Assembly (NCBI GenBank): GCA_036571765.1
Contig: BROE01000001.1
Coordinates: forward strand, 4,853,691 to 4,917,690
Reading direction: 5' to 3'
DNA: 64,000 bases
Origin: Plecoglossus altivelis
Lineage: Eukaryota > Chordata > Actinopteri > Osmeriformes > Plecoglossidae
Below the pieces are notes generated by a model. The model was not told where the DNA came from. It did no database searches and worked only from the letters and a program-made list of their open reading frames with translations. Made by a program: the position numbers and the translations under genes. How positions within the stretch are numbered: the stretch's first letter is position 1; each line of letters starts with the position of its first letter. Below are positions 48,987 to 61,716 of the stretch, in pieces.

Positions 48987-49018
48987 TGGGGTGGGGTGGG
49001 GTGGTTGGGGTCTGGGGG
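48987..49018 (+). other. G-quadruplex motif (plus strand)
   Basis: Four GGGG runs separated by T or TGGTT, followed by a GGGGG run, are found in the template strand of ephb1 intron 3. Confidence 0.7.
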
Positions 49019-50968
49019 AGGCAGGAGAGGAAGCAGGAGGAGGGTGTGACCGTGGTTGGAGGGAAGGAGGAAGGGAGGGAGGCACTATGAGAGGCAGGTC
49101 AGCCTTCTTGTATGGTTACGGTGTAACAAGGAGGGCTTGTTTACATGCATAGCAGAGTGGTGGAAGACTGGGGAGGAGGGCTGCTGGGAAACGTTGAAAA
49201 AGGCAAAAAGCAGGCTGTTCTTCCTGTCCTCCAGGGCTGGGCATGGCTGGGCATGGCGTTATCCAGGCGTGGGCTGGTGCGTGTCACGGACGGCAGATGT
49301 TGACCCCGTTTCTCTGGCACGCAACGCACCTGGATGTGTTCTGTTATTTCAGTCTAGGATCCCATTCAGATCTAAGCCGGGCTGGGGCGGCCTCCTCACC
49401 CACACACGCAGCATGTACGTACCCACAATGAAAACCACGCACAGATGTACTCACACAAGCACACGCACCACACCTTGTGTACCCTCAACCCACCTATCAA
49501 ATGTGACAGCGCCGCCCTTTATCGGCTACCTTATGTCAATACACCGCAAGGTACGAAACTCTGGGTTTGCGTCTGTGACATTGAGGATTTAGAAAGTAAG
49601 AGCGCACGCGCGCGCACACATGCATACCTCGGCCAGGTGAGGATTAACGGTGAGGAGAGCAAACAACACTGGTAGAAAAGGAAAGAGACCGAGACAGAAC
49701 CTCTGTCAGACAGACAGAAGAAAGAAAGAAAGATAGAAAGACAAGTAACAGAGAATGGAGCAGACTGACAGGGTCAACACAGCCGTAGAGCCTAGTTAGT
49801 GGCCCTTCTTCAACCATGGTTGGACAGGTAGAGAGGGTGTCAGGACTGTCACTCTGCTGACCTGGGTAGACACACTCACACACCAAGGCTGAACGCCAGC
49901 GAGCGGCGGGGGAACCGAATGGCCATGGTGTCATTGGGAAGGACAGGATGAGATTTAACAGGGACGGTATGGCGCATTTACTGTATAACCCCCCTCTCTC
50001 TCTGCTCTCTCTCTCTCTCTGCTCTCTCTCTCTGCTCTCTCCTGTGCGCGTGAGAGAGTATGTGTACGACGGAGACAGACACCTCTGACCTTAGAGTCTG
50101 GGTTAAAAGGAGGAGGCAAAAGCCATTGTGCAGTGGTGTCTCGGTTAAACACTGTTTTCAGAACGTGTTGAGGGAGGACGACCAGAGCCATAGGCTGTTG
50201 TGCTAGTCTCCCAGACATATACACACAACCGATCTGTGCAGTACAGCCCTGGAGATTCCCAGAACACATATTCACACACCTACACGGAGCTCTCCTATGG
50301 TGGGTAAAGTCATAACAGACCTGGCATTCTTTCAACTCATGGATCCAATGACAATCAAGCAGCTCCTTCGTGATCGTGCGAGTTCACACCCACACAAACA
50401 TGAACACGCCCACACGCACGAGCCATGCCTTAGGTATCGGATACATAGACACACATATGGATCCATGCACATGTAGGAACAGTCACACAGCAACATGCTA
50501 CGCTCAAACACTTTGGCCAGACATTCATCAAATATTCAAGCACCTTGAACTTGCGACAGTTCAGCGGACGAGGAGTTAGCGGAGGCCGAATGCGGCCGTG
50601 AAAGTAGCTGGAAAGTAGCTGAAATCTATCCAGCGTGTATCCATTCATGAGACGCTATGATAACCCACTGACAAGCATGCTGGTGTATGATGAGGCATCA
50701 GGGCAGCCATCGATACCACCAAGGATACGCTTGAACATGAATGCATTGCAAGCACACAGTTTGCACCTATATGCACACAAACGCACGCATGGGCACACAC
50801 ACACACATACAGGCATAAACTCCTCGGGCAGGACATATTGGATCAGAAGAGATTTTTTTATTGGCTGTGTCTCAGAGGGGCTAGATTAAATGCCATTCCC
50901 ACTTTACTACAGATGACTCAAAAATAAATCAAAGTACACACACACACAAACACTTTCCACACACACAC

Positions 50969-51132
50969 GCCGATCCTCCTCCTGCACACACACACACACA
51001 CACCGGCAACACACACACACTGATCCTACTCCTGCACACACAAACACCCCGGCAACACACACACTAAACCTCCTCCTGCACACACACACACCCTGGCAAC
51101 ACACACACACTGGTCCTCCGCCTGCACACACA
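50969..51132. repeat. minisatellite, unit 44-50 bp, four copies
   Basis: The core TCCTNCTCCTGCACACACA alternates with GGCAACACACACACACTG. CCTGCACAC starts at 50981, 51031, 51075 and 51121. Length differences come from the CA stretches. Confidence 0.85.
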
Positions 51133-52629
51133 GACGCATGCACACACACACCAGAAACACCACAAACTGTAAAACATCGGAGTGCTCCACGGCCACTGGT
51201 CTTTTTTATTTTGGTATTTCAATCACTAAAATCGATGTGTCTTAATTGATTGTAGCTTGGCTATGGCCCAACGATGCTCCTCTGGCCGCGTGCCCTGGAA
51301 GCCACAGGTATCGATCCCATCTGGGGTAGCCTGGCCCCTTTCAGCTTGGATTAAGGTGTTCCAGAGCACTGAGCAGAGCTTTAACACAGGATCAGCCAGA
51401 GGGCTTGACGCACTGGTACCAACAGCACCATAAGAAGATATAGCCACAGGTCAAATGCTGGGCTAATCACATTAGCTATGTAAAAAGGAAATTCTTTTTG
51501 AGGAATTGAGTGAGGGGGAGTGGGGGGGGGGCACGCATGCACACGTAATTGTAATCTTATTTGACCCCACAATGGGTTTCCTTCTCTTGAAGTCTTCCTC
51601 CCCACCTGCCAACTCTTTCTTTCCTTACCCTCACTCCTCCCCTCTCGCCACACCCTATCGTCCTATCAGAAGTCTTCCCATCTACGCCTCCACAACTAGA
51701 GGCGCTCCTCTGTTGCCCCCCCCGCCCCCTTCTCTCTGCCACCACCTCGCTTTCAAGGCAGCCTTGAGAGAAGCCACGGTTACACATGGTGGAGGTCAAA
51801 GACAAAGAGGAGAGGAGGAGATAGAGAAAGCAGGGAAGAAGGAGAAGAAGAGATGTCGCTGGTCCGTGGAGTCTGAACCGTGGGTGAACCACAACTATGA
51901 ACACACGCAGACTGTTTCTTCAAGGGATCAGGGTCCACCACGACACAAAGCATATCAGTTATACCACTGTGCCTGAGATGATGAAGGTCACCTTATTATA
52001 GTGTGTGTTTGAGGAAGAGATTGTGTGTACCCTAGACTGTGTGCTTGTGACCGCGTTTTATTATGCATGAAAATATGTGCGTGTGTGAGCCACTTTAATC
52101 TCTGCATTACCACTAAAGGAACCAGATAAAAATATGTTGTGTTAGTATTACCAGCAGCTAACAAAAGAACGACACAAGCACAAAAACAACACAAACAGAG
52201 ATAAATGTATCCACAAATTATCTGGCGGGTCAGTCTTTTACAACCAATGTGGAAACCCAGTAAACAAATGATACAAAAACAGTTTGAGGCCACAACACGC
52301 TTAGGGGATTCCTACGTGTTATTCTCCTGTTCTCCTTCAATCCTTCGATCTCCCTCTCTCTCTGCCTCCCTCACTCCCTCCCTCCCTCCCTCCCTCTCTC
52401 TCCCCACCTCCGCAACAGCCTCCTTTCCTGCTTAGCAGTCAAGGCCTGTCATTTTCCTGCAGGCGTTGTCTGAGGGCAGTCCCAGCATGGGGTCCTTGGA
52501 ACAGGGCCGGGGGAAGAGAGCACAGATCAATAATTCCACACAGTGTTGTTCCTACTGCCTGGCAGAGTTTCCCATACTCAGTCTGCCTTAGGCTGCCACC
52601 CAGATAACTGCAGGCCAGGCTGACTGTCA

Positions 52630-52770
52630 ACAAGATGGTGCAATTACACGGCCCAGTTTCAAACAGGGTAGGAGTGCTCAGTGGATTACGACAGCTCTAA
52701 TTGCTGGGTAATTGCATATTGTAGCCACATTACACAGAGGTTTAAGGTTAGCACTGGATAGGCCCGGAAC
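52630..52770. promoter_or_regulatory. candidate conserved noncoding element
   Basis: This repeat-free block contains CTCTAATTGCTGGGTAATTGC, that is, paired TAATTGC sites about 11 bp apart, plus CAATTACACGG. The repeated homeodomain-like cores are the only support. Confidence 0.27.
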
Positions 52771-54659
52771 AATTAGCGCAGTGTGGCTAGGGGTTGCTGG
52801 AGGATTGTGGGTAGGGTGTCATAACATGCATTTTCCACGTTTCCTTTGCGATTGTTTAATCACATAGGCTGAACATGCACGGAAAGGACCTTCACTGCTC
52901 ACAATATTCAACAGCGGGTGGGGAACGATAATCCAACAGGTTGGCTCGTAAGCGCACGAGGGTGCCTGATCGTTCCCGTGGTACCCACGACATCCCGATG
53001 CTAATTCCATCCCGATGATGATGTCATATCTGGAGTGCGATCCGTCTGTTTCCCGGAGGGTTCTTTGCGTTCCAGCATCGGCCCCCGTAGAGCAATGAGC
53101 TAGGGGGAGACGTGAGCGAGACGCCAAACGTCAACACTTTCTCTTGTGACACGATGAGAGGGAGCCCAAATGTCGAGGCGGTCATGTCGGATCACAACGC
53201 TGTATCATTTCCCTCCTTAAAGTCACTCGCTCAGTCCAACCTATGAAGATTTTTTTGTAAACGTCGGCCGGATCCCATCTGTTATACGATTCTCTTTAAA
53301 AAGGAAAAATCGGATTCCGGCACTGCCGTGTTTTCTGGTTTGGAGCAAATTCAATAAAGGCAGATCAGTGGAGAGGAAGGGAGGAGGTGGACGGGCAGTG
53401 GAAGGAGAGGGAGGGTGGAGAGAACGGGAGGGGGGACCTCCAGGCTAACAAATAGCACTGGCTATTAGGGCTGAGTGAATATTGATGGGTGCGACTGATG
53501 AGGGGAGTGAAAGTAGGAAAGAAAGAAAGAAAGAAAGAACAGTGGAGGGAGAAGTCTTTGTACTCTCTCCATCTCTGTAGAACTACAGGGTGTTCTGTGG
53601 AGAGACTCTGAGTCTTCTCATTAAAGGCTGATATTAAAGCACTCCGGAGGGGACAGGCAGAGGGGGAAGTGGAAGGAGAAGAAAAGAGAAAGAAAAAAGG
53701 GAGGGGGGAAAGGGAGAAGAGTTGACGCGCTGTCAAAGTAACACTTTGTCTCAAGGAAGTGCAATGGCAATGTTTCATTATGGGAGAGAGAGAGAGAGAG
53801 AGATAGTGAGAGAGAGATGTATAGATAGACAGTTCCAAAACTCCGAGACTGCGTAAAATACTTCTATTTTGCATGAGGGTAGGATACTAATACAAGTGTC
53901 TTCATTTCAAATGCAACAGTAAAAATTGAAGCTTTGAAAAATGATTTCAGAATATTCTTGTATGTGGTATGTGTCGGGTTTTTTGGCACAGAAAAATAAG
54001 AGAGAAAGAGAGAAGAGTGAGTCAGGGAGACCCGCTCATCCTCTTCCTTCACATGGGCGTCTTGACAGCTTGTTGGATTGTGAGAGGGAGACAAATCCTC
54101 TCTTTTGTGCATTCAACTAATGCAATACAAACAACTCACAACTTCCTGGGGGGTTGGGGAGGCCCCAGTGATGTGGCCTTGCTCTGGGGCCCCTAGGGGG
54201 TTGTGTCCTGAGCTCTTTGTGTTTTGCCAACATAGGAGGCATCTGCCTCCGCTCCCCCGCCCCCCACCCTCCCTCTCTCTCTCTACACAGCCTCCACAGT
54301 CACTGTCACCAAACCATAGAGATGAAAACAGCTGGCTCAGGCTAATTAGAGAAGAGGAGAAGAGGGGAGGGGAGAGGACAGGAAACTGGAGGCTTGCCAC
54401 AGGGGATGCATTAACCTGGAAACAGTGGCAGCAAGTTTTTAAAGAAAGACACCACTATCCATTGAACGTTTCGAACGTGGGCGTCACATCATGTAGGTGT
54501 CGCACAAACATCACGGTTCTCATTGGCTAAATGGATTATCAGTCATCCAAACATCCAGTGAATCGGTTGGAAATAGAATCCGCAATAATGGATGGGGATG
54601 TTTCATCTCTGGGGGTGGAGAAGAGATAAATACAAAGAGAGAGGGACGGAAAGTGAGAG

Positions 54660-54860
54660 GAGAAAGGAGAGAGAGAGACAGTGAGCAAGAGAGAGACAGT
54701 GAGCGAGAGAAAGACAGTGAGCGAGAGACGGCGAGCGAGAGAGAGACGGTGAGCGAGAGAGAGATGGCGAGTGAGAGAGAGACGGCGAGCGAGAGAGAGA
54801 GCGAGAAAGAGACAGCGAGCGAGAGAGACAGAGACAGAGAGACAGAGAGCGAGAAACACA
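54660..54860. repeat. GA-rich minisatellite with GAGCGAGAGAGA units
   Basis: Units of about 16-20 bp such as GACAGTGAGCGAGAGAGA and GACGGCGAGCGAGAGAGA lie in tandem. Confidence 0.88.
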
Positions 54861-55529
54861 GAGAAAAGGTGGAGAGGACATGGTTGAGAACAGCCCTGCG
54901 TGGCCCCTGTCTGTGTTGTGCGTGAGCGGAGTGGCTGGGTCCCTGGGAGAATCGTTAAGACCTGCCTTGCAGCTGCAGCAACAGAACTGTGTGTGTGTCC
55001 GGGTCAGTGCTTCTTCTGCTTGGGCCCCTTTCTGTTCTACCCTGTTCTAAAGGACGCAGTCTTTCACTGCTGCCATTTGCCATCCTTCTGTTTGTCCCAT
55101 TGACATCCATGGAAACAAAGTCTTTCTTCTTCCCCCCCCCCCTCTACGCCACCCTTCTCTCGCCCATGCAGGCTTGTCCAATTTGCCAGCCTCTCCGTGG
55201 TCTTTTGGTTGACAGAACTGAAAGAGTCATGGGGGTCATATAATTGAGTTTCAAGGTGACCTGACCAGGAGGAGGCCTGATGAAAGTGTACGTGTGCGTG
55301 TGTGTGTTTGTGTGTGTTTGTGTGCACGTGCACGTGTGTGTGTATGCGTGTGTCTCCGTGAGGGCATCTGTGTGAGTGTCTCAGGGCCAAATGAAGTAAA
55401 CTCTGGGAAACACAAATGGACATGGCTAAATGGGCTGGAATAGCCTCTAATAGCAGTAGTCTGCCAACAAAGTGTTTGTAAGCGCTGACAGCCAGCACCT
55501 CTGTACAGAGGAATATGCAGTCAGGAATA

Positions 55530-55700
55530 TAGGCACACACACACACCCACACACGCATACACACACACGCATGCACACACACACATACACGGACACACAC
55601 ACATGCACGCACTTGCACAAACACACACATGCACACACATACACAAAGACACACATGCACACATACACGCATGCACACACACACACACACACACACACTT
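55530..55700. repeat. CA-rich microsatellite with CATGCA and CACGCA interruptions
   Basis: About 170 bp of CA-dominated alternating DNA lies in intron 3. Confidence 0.9.
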
Positions 55701-55999
55701 GCATGCACACGCACGAGAATGTCATACAAAGCAAGACACCTAGACCTTTAGCACACATACTGTAATGAACGTTTAAGAAAACCTTTTGAGCCTGGTATTA
55801 TATAACAGTTCTGTGGTAGGGCAAACTTTGGAGTCAAGCCTGCCAGTTCTTCATCCTTTGGCAGCTCTGAGCGTTTATAGTCATTAGACAAAGATTCCAC
55901 AAAATGCTGTGATGACAGTCTGTGGCTATACTCAGTGTTTGCTCCTGCAACATTCAAACCACATCCAAACATTATACGTCCAATGAAAAGTCTTTAGAA

Positions 56000-56087
56000 T
56001 AACAGTGTGTGTGTCTGGGTGTCTGGGTGTGTGTGTATGAGTCTGAGTGTGTGTGTGTGTGTGTATGAGTGTGTGTGTGTATGAGTC

Positions 56088-56119
<32 letters not shown>

Positions 56120-56226
56120 AGTCTGTGTGTGTATGAGTCTGGGTGTGTGTGTGTGTATGAGTGTGTGTGTGTATGAGTCTGTGTGTGTGTGTGTGTGTGT
56201 GTGTATGAGTCTGTGTGTGTATGAGT
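56000..56226. repeat. (GT)n minisatellite with TATGAGTCTG units
   Basis: (GT)n blocks of variable length are each closed by TATGAGTCTG or TATGAGTGTG. At least ten blocks lie on the plus strand. Confidence 0.92.
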
Positions 56227-56279
56227 GCACCCCATGATGGCAGCCATTAGACAGGGGTAAGGCAGCCATGATGAATCGG

Positions 56280-56470
56280 CACTTAGCCCAGGGAAGCGCA
56301 CTTGCTCAATGGGCTGTGAATCTCCCGCCGCTGCCGTCAGCCTGCCGAATGTTAAATAAAGTTATTTGAATATTTGTAATATTAATGTGCCAATGTGTCA
56401 AAAGCCTGCTGGAGCCTAACACCGAGGGAAAATAAGAGCAGTTATGTACATATCAGCACACTAAATCTGG
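56280..56470. promoter_or_regulatory. candidate conserved noncoding element
   Basis: This unique block directly follows the GT minisatellite. A GC-rich half (CGCCGCTGCCGTCAGCCTGCC) is followed by an AT-rich half with TTAAATAAAGTTATTTG, AATATTAATG and CCAATG. There is no simple repeat. The inference is from composition only. Confidence 0.28.
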
Positions 56471-56504
56471 TCTGAAATAGAATGGGAAAAGGCTCTTGGA
56501 AATG

Positions 56505-56600
56505 TATGCATGAATAGATGGAAGGATGGATGCACGTATGAAAGGATGGATGTAGGGATGGATGAATGGATGAATGGATGAATGGGTGGTAAATGAAGTT
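56505..56600. repeat. (GATG)n-related tetranucleotide repeat
   Basis: GGATGGAT and GAATGGATGAATG units lie on the plus strand, imperfect over about 95 bp. Confidence 0.88.
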
Positions 56601-57644
56601 GGATGAGGAAATGGGTTGATCAAGTTTCTTTTCCTTCCCTTGCTCCTTCCAGCATCTGTTTTCAGTGCTTCAATTACCAGCCCGCAAGATACAAGGACAA
56701 CACTCTCTCAACCATTGTTTATCGTCCACAGCCCTGCCTTCTAACCCCTAGTCCCAATCCTAGGCCCTGTGTCCTCCTTCCAGCCCCCAGACCCCTATTC
56801 CAGCCTCCAGCCCCTCCAATGTGGCCTGACTGCATGCTTTGCATAGGAATGGGTCTTCAGACAAAAGCTACAAGCCTAGCAATAAGCTTTCAGCACGGTT
56901 AACCAATTACAAAAGAATAAAACGCGCTGTGCAGCGCCTCATAAACTGCCAGACAGCCAGCTTTATAGACTCCCAGCTCGCATAAATCAGCCAGGCAGAA
57001 AGTCTGTTGTAGCCCAGGAGAAACCGCCGTCTGGTCCCGCCCAAGCCTAACGCGCCAGCAGATCCCCCTTCCATCTCTCCTTTAAACCTCATCATTATCT
57101 CCATCATTGTTTCAACGTCAATAAAACATAGAGGGCAGCTGATGTACAAGAGATGTTTAAAGAGTCGATAATCGACAGGTCCAGTTTAGGAGTGACACTA
57201 GCTAGCGACTTCAGACACATCGTGCAGGAGTGGGTCTTTTTATGAGCATCGCTTGGGCAAAAACACCCTGCATGTTGCGAAACGATCAATTATCACCTTG
57301 ACCCCCCTACGAACCCATCCCAGAGAGTCGTGGCCTCCAAAGGCCACGTGCTACAGACGGGGGAAAATGGACGCTTAGCTAACAAAATGTCTGCTGTTTT
57401 AATCAGTCACTTGGTGTGAGGTCACAGCAGTAGCTCACCGAGCAGAAAATACACACTTTACGCTTTAGTTGGGCTTTAGAGGTAGGCTGGGGTGCCGCGT
57501 TGGAGCGCCTCTGCTCAATTTAACAAGCAGGCGATCAAATATTTAGCAGATTGCTTTTCCACCCAGAATAAAAGAGGGCAAGCAAACTGGGGAGAGAAAG
57601 AGACAGAGAGGAGGGAGGAGGGCGGGCGTGTATTAAAGTGAGAG

Positions 57645-57645
57645 A

Positions 57646-57676
<31 letters not shown>

Positions 57677-57677
57677 G

Positions 57678-57722
<45 letters not shown>
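57645..57722. repeat. (GA)n microsatellite
   Basis: Two long pure GA runs are separated by GAAGAGGAGA. Confidence 0.94.
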
Positions 57723-57728
<6 letters not shown>

Positions 57729-58516
57729 TGACATGGGTTACTCAGAGCCCCTCATGGCTTCTGTCAGTACTGTGGTGTGCTATGCTAATAAGAGACCCGC
57801 TGGTATCATCTGTGTACGCATCTCCCCCTGTTCAACATTTACCTGACAGCAGGCTACACACACCCTGCAAGGCTGCCAGCCATTAATTAACACATATAGA
57901 TGGGAACTTCCAGGTACCATTAACCACAGACAGAAGTAGACCAAGTAATGATATGCATATCCTGCATAACTCACACAAGCCTACCTATACACACACGTGA
58001 ATACACACACCCACGACAACTGTCAGCCTCCTCCTCTTCTATCATCTCTCTCTCCTCCAGGAAACTATTTTCACATTAAATGGTTAGCTTTAATATTCCT
58101 TTTGCTTGTTCCATCTCACTTCTAATGGGCAATTACTTGAGGCCTGACACAGAAACCATGTTGTTTCGATGACCTTCTATCGATCGGGTCCCCAAACCAC
58201 TCAACTCTGACAAGCACTTTTAAGATAGATTTCCTTGTTTAGATACTCTTCGACAAACCCAGACACTGAGGGGAGCTTGTGGGAAACCTTTTAGATGAAA
58301 CAAGAAGTGTTTCACTGAGAACACCTGATTATGGTATGGCTGCCACACTAGCCATTTCCCTACTGGTTGTGTGTTCCCTGCATGTATGTGTGCGTTTGTT
58401 AGTTTCTCTGTGTTTCAGCGTCTGTGCATGTTTAAGGTTAGCAGCTTGGAGGATAATGCATAATCCTTTTTGGCACTTCTGGTCAAATTACAGCAGCGTC
58501 CTTCAATCATTGTCTT

Positions 58517-58652
58517 CCCCTCTCTCTCTCTCTCTCTCTCTCTCCTTCTATCTCTCTCTCTCCTTCTATCTCTCTCTCTCTCTCTCCTTCTATCTCTCTC
58601 TCTCTCTCCTTCTATCTCTCTCTCTCTCTCTATCTCTCTCTCTTGCTCTCTC
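58517..58652. repeat. (CT)n minisatellite with CTTCTAT interruptions
   Basis: Blocks of (CT)n are each ended by CCTTCTAT, with at least four copies spaced 18-30 bp apart. Confidence 0.92.
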
Positions 58653-60279
58653 AAGAGATATACGGAGAGCAACAAAAGCGACAGAGAGGAGCGGTCTGTA
58701 TGCATGTACAGCATTTATGTACATAACCTATTTCTGCTTACGCTGCCCCGGTGTCAATTTGGACAAGTGCGCTTTCGTGTCAGTAATCGTCATGTCGTTG
58801 ACTTGAATTGAAATGAAAGGGAATGGAGAGACAGACAGAGAGAGAGAGAGAGAGAGAGAGAGTGTAGGGACAACTCATCCCGGCAGGAAGTCTCATATCT
58901 GAGACCACTTAGTCGAGGAGGCCAGGGGGATTGTGGGAATTAGCCATGGTACACGTCTCCTCCTTCATTCAAAGTGTCTTTGTAGTGTCTGTCAGGGAGA
59001 GAATTGTGTTTGTACGGGTGTGCTGGTGAGTGCTTACGTGCGCTGTAGCCCTTGTGTGTGTGCATGTGTGTCTGTGTTGTCGAGTGGACGTGCGTACGGC
59101 GGTGCCATCACACCGACTCTCCCCGCAAACAAAACCCTTCCTCACACTGCAGGACACCTGGGTTCCAATTACTCTGCTGTGTGTTTATGGAGAGAAGAGG
59201 TAAATAGACAGAGATCAGGGAGATTAGAGAGAGACAGCCATAAATTAGAGAGTTAAGAAGAGCGAGGGAGAGAAAGAGGGAGAGAGAGACCATCAGAGAT
59301 GCCCTTCATAACCTCAGAGACACTGAGCGATCACCGAGAACGCACCGAATACATCACATACTGGAGCACGTAATGATCCTATTCTGCCCTACCAAAGGTG
59401 TTGTACTCTGTTGCATCAGAATTCCAGACAGGCTGCTTCTTTCAAAGCACTGCCAGCCACACTGACTATGTGCTAAAAATCACCTGGAGTCTGAAAGCTT
59501 GTTTTGATAGGCTTAATCAGGGTAACTACACCGTGCGCAAATACAACCACTTGTCCGTGAGACTGTGCGTGTCACGCGTGTCAATGAGGCTGTCACGCGG
59601 GAAATGAGATCACCTGTGATAACTAAAACAAGCATGTACATAATGCGTGACAATGGCAGAAGTCTGCAAACAACAGGGTTGCATTTAGAATCTTCCGGTC
59701 TCTCGTGGAACTATTTTCAGCTTTGGAAATTGCAAGAGACCCTAAGTAGTTCCTTTTGAAAAGGGGTTTGGAACCTCACCTGCCCACACAAACAACTCTA
59801 CAAAGCTTTTATCTGTGTCCAGAGGTTTGTTCTTTAGTTATAAATGTTTGGATGTGGCCATCTTTTTCAGGTTTCTTAAGCGTGGCTGATGAAGATGCAG
59901 GAAACAGGAAGTACGGGCGAAGGGCAAGGCAGCGTGGGGCGAGTCAGCAAAAAGATGTTTTGCGCTGTGACTCACAGAGCTGAAGACAGACAAACCTTGG
60001 ATGGATGAACCTGACATGTCCTGTAGATCAAGCATTCCCCATGCACATACTCTTCTGTATCAGTGAGAGCACAGACACACACACACACATATGCACCCAC
60101 GCACACAAGCAGATATGGGGGAGCTCTCATATCTGTTTATTGATTGGAGCAAAATGGGCGTCAATCAATCTTATCTCTCCAGCACACATTCTACCCTTCA
60201 CCTCCAGAGGGAACCAAACCAATATGACCCACACGATCAGACACCTTGGGCAAGTTCCACTGTCATGGTAGGGTATCTG

Positions 60280-60428
60280 TGTGTGTGTGTGTATGTGTGT
60301 GAGCATATGTGCTTTCATGTGTGTGTGTGTGTGTGTGTGTGTGCGTGCGTGTGAGTGTGTATGTGTGTGAGCATATGTGCTTTTATGTGTGTGTGTGTGT
60401 GTGTGTGTGCGGGTGCGTGCGAGTGTTT
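60280..60428. repeat. (GT)n repeat in a duplicated unit of about 75 bp
   Basis: GTATGTGTGTGAGCATATGTGCTTT(C/T)ATG followed by (GT)n occurs twice in a row. Confidence 0.88.
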
Positions 60429-61034
60429 GATTTCCTGTTACTTTAAGCTAGGCTCACAAACATACAAACAAATGCACAGACACACATACCCACACATCTC
60501 ATCATAGCAGAGACGCCACGTAGCTATAGCAGTCAGTAGACAAGGCTGGAAGTCTCTGCAGATTAGAAATCAATACAAGTGGGCCGCTATTATATTGGTG
60601 TGGAGTATTACACCGTTGTTCTAATGTGTGCGTGTCTATATGCGTGTCTGTATGTGTATGATCTAAGATATAACTACTGCACACATCACTCAGCCAAATA
60701 CACAATCAATACACCACCCGTCAGCCAACTCTTTCTGGCAGAGATGAATTGACTTTGCACTTGCATGATAAAAAGATGAAGCTACACTCGTGTTACGTGC
60801 ATGCTGAAGACACTTCCAGACATGAGCAACCCTCTGCGACTAAAGGATTCTATCTAGCATGAATCCTCAATCACACTGAGACTAAGGAGGATGTACAAGG
60901 CAATAAAAACACCCAGCAAAACCCGGGTCGAGGCCGGCGAAAGCAGAGCAAATCTATTTCGCAAAGCCAAGTTTAAGGAAGGCCTTTGTGACTTATCTGA
61001 CGGAAGGAGATGCGGTCGCTTGGAAACACCATAC

Positions 61035-61716
61035 CTCGGCAGACGTTTCCGTTGTCGGGCTCGAAGCCTGCCTTGCAGGTGCAGCTCCCGATAGGAACCA
61101 TCCACTCCCCGTCTCCGTTGCAGTACAGCTTGATGGGCACGTCCACCTCCTCCGAGTTGGAGATGCACGTCCCCCTGGCGATGACCAGCGAGGTGCTCTC
61201 CGCCCCCGTCATGGTTTCCGGGAAGATGGCGAAGTTCTGGACCACGCTGGGGCACTTCTTGTAGAAGACTCGTACGGAGAGCAGCGACATGCAGGCGCCG
61301 TAGTCCTGGAAGGCCAGGTAGAAGCCGTTCTTGGACAGCGGGCCGAAGCTGCGGACCTCCGTGTTGACCTTCATCAGACGGCCCCCGAAGTCCACCTGGG
61401 AGAAGCTCTCGTCGGCCGCGATGGTGTCCACCTTCAGGTAGGGCGCCTCCATCCAGAAGGCCGTGCCCTTGGTGGCGATGACGGCGTCCGACTCGTAGTA
61501 GTAGAGGTTGAAGGTCTCCTTGCAGGAACCGGGCACGTTGGGGATGGAGCTGCAGTCCCTCACGGTGAAGCGCATCTCCACGTAGATCCGCTGGGCGCCG
61601 CGCCGGTCGATGAACGTGGTGAGGAGCCAGTTGTTCTGGCTGGACTCGAACACGTTGCACACCTGGTAGGTGCGGATGGTGTTGAGGTTCTCGTCGTAGC
61701 CGCTCACCTCCTCCCA
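61035..61716 (-). CDS. ephb1: ephb1 exon 3: ephrin-binding domain and start of cysteine-rich region
   Basis: This exon encodes residues 1-227 plus one base of residue 228. It opens at TGG (WEEVSGYDE) after a tcag acceptor and closes CGA-G before a GTATGG donor, for 682 nt. Residues 1 to about 155 form the jelly-roll ephrin-binding domain, with cysteines at 20, 55, 65, 142 and 155. The motifs SCKETFNLYYYE, TIAADESFSQVD, EVRSFGPL and NGFYLAFQDYGACMSL are family hallmarks. After residue 156 the sushi-like cysteine-rich module begins, with cysteines at 184, 199, 212, 214 and 226 and the stretch PIKLYCNGDGEW. The domain sits outside the cell and binds the ephrin-B G-H loop in trans. Similarity to EPHB1 is very high, including LLTTFI.RRGA and VQNFA.FPETMTGAEST. 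No signal peptide is here; it belongs to exon 1, outside the window. Confidence 0.97.

Larger units (their letters stand above)
39673..61034 (-). other. intron 3
   Basis: This 21.4-kb intron follows the ligand-binding exon and is the largest here. Large first introns are usual in Eph genes. It holds microsatellites near 41490, 42040, 42445, 43375, 44679, 47170, 49990, 52370, 53786, 55286, 55530, 56000, 56505, 57645, 58517, 58838 and 60280. Minisatellites lie at 50969-51132 and 54660-54860, and G-rich DNA at 48987-49018. AT-rich unique blocks (40720-41000, 52630-52770, 56280-56470, 57860-57960) may be regulatory. I find no gene on either strand. Confidence 0.88.
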
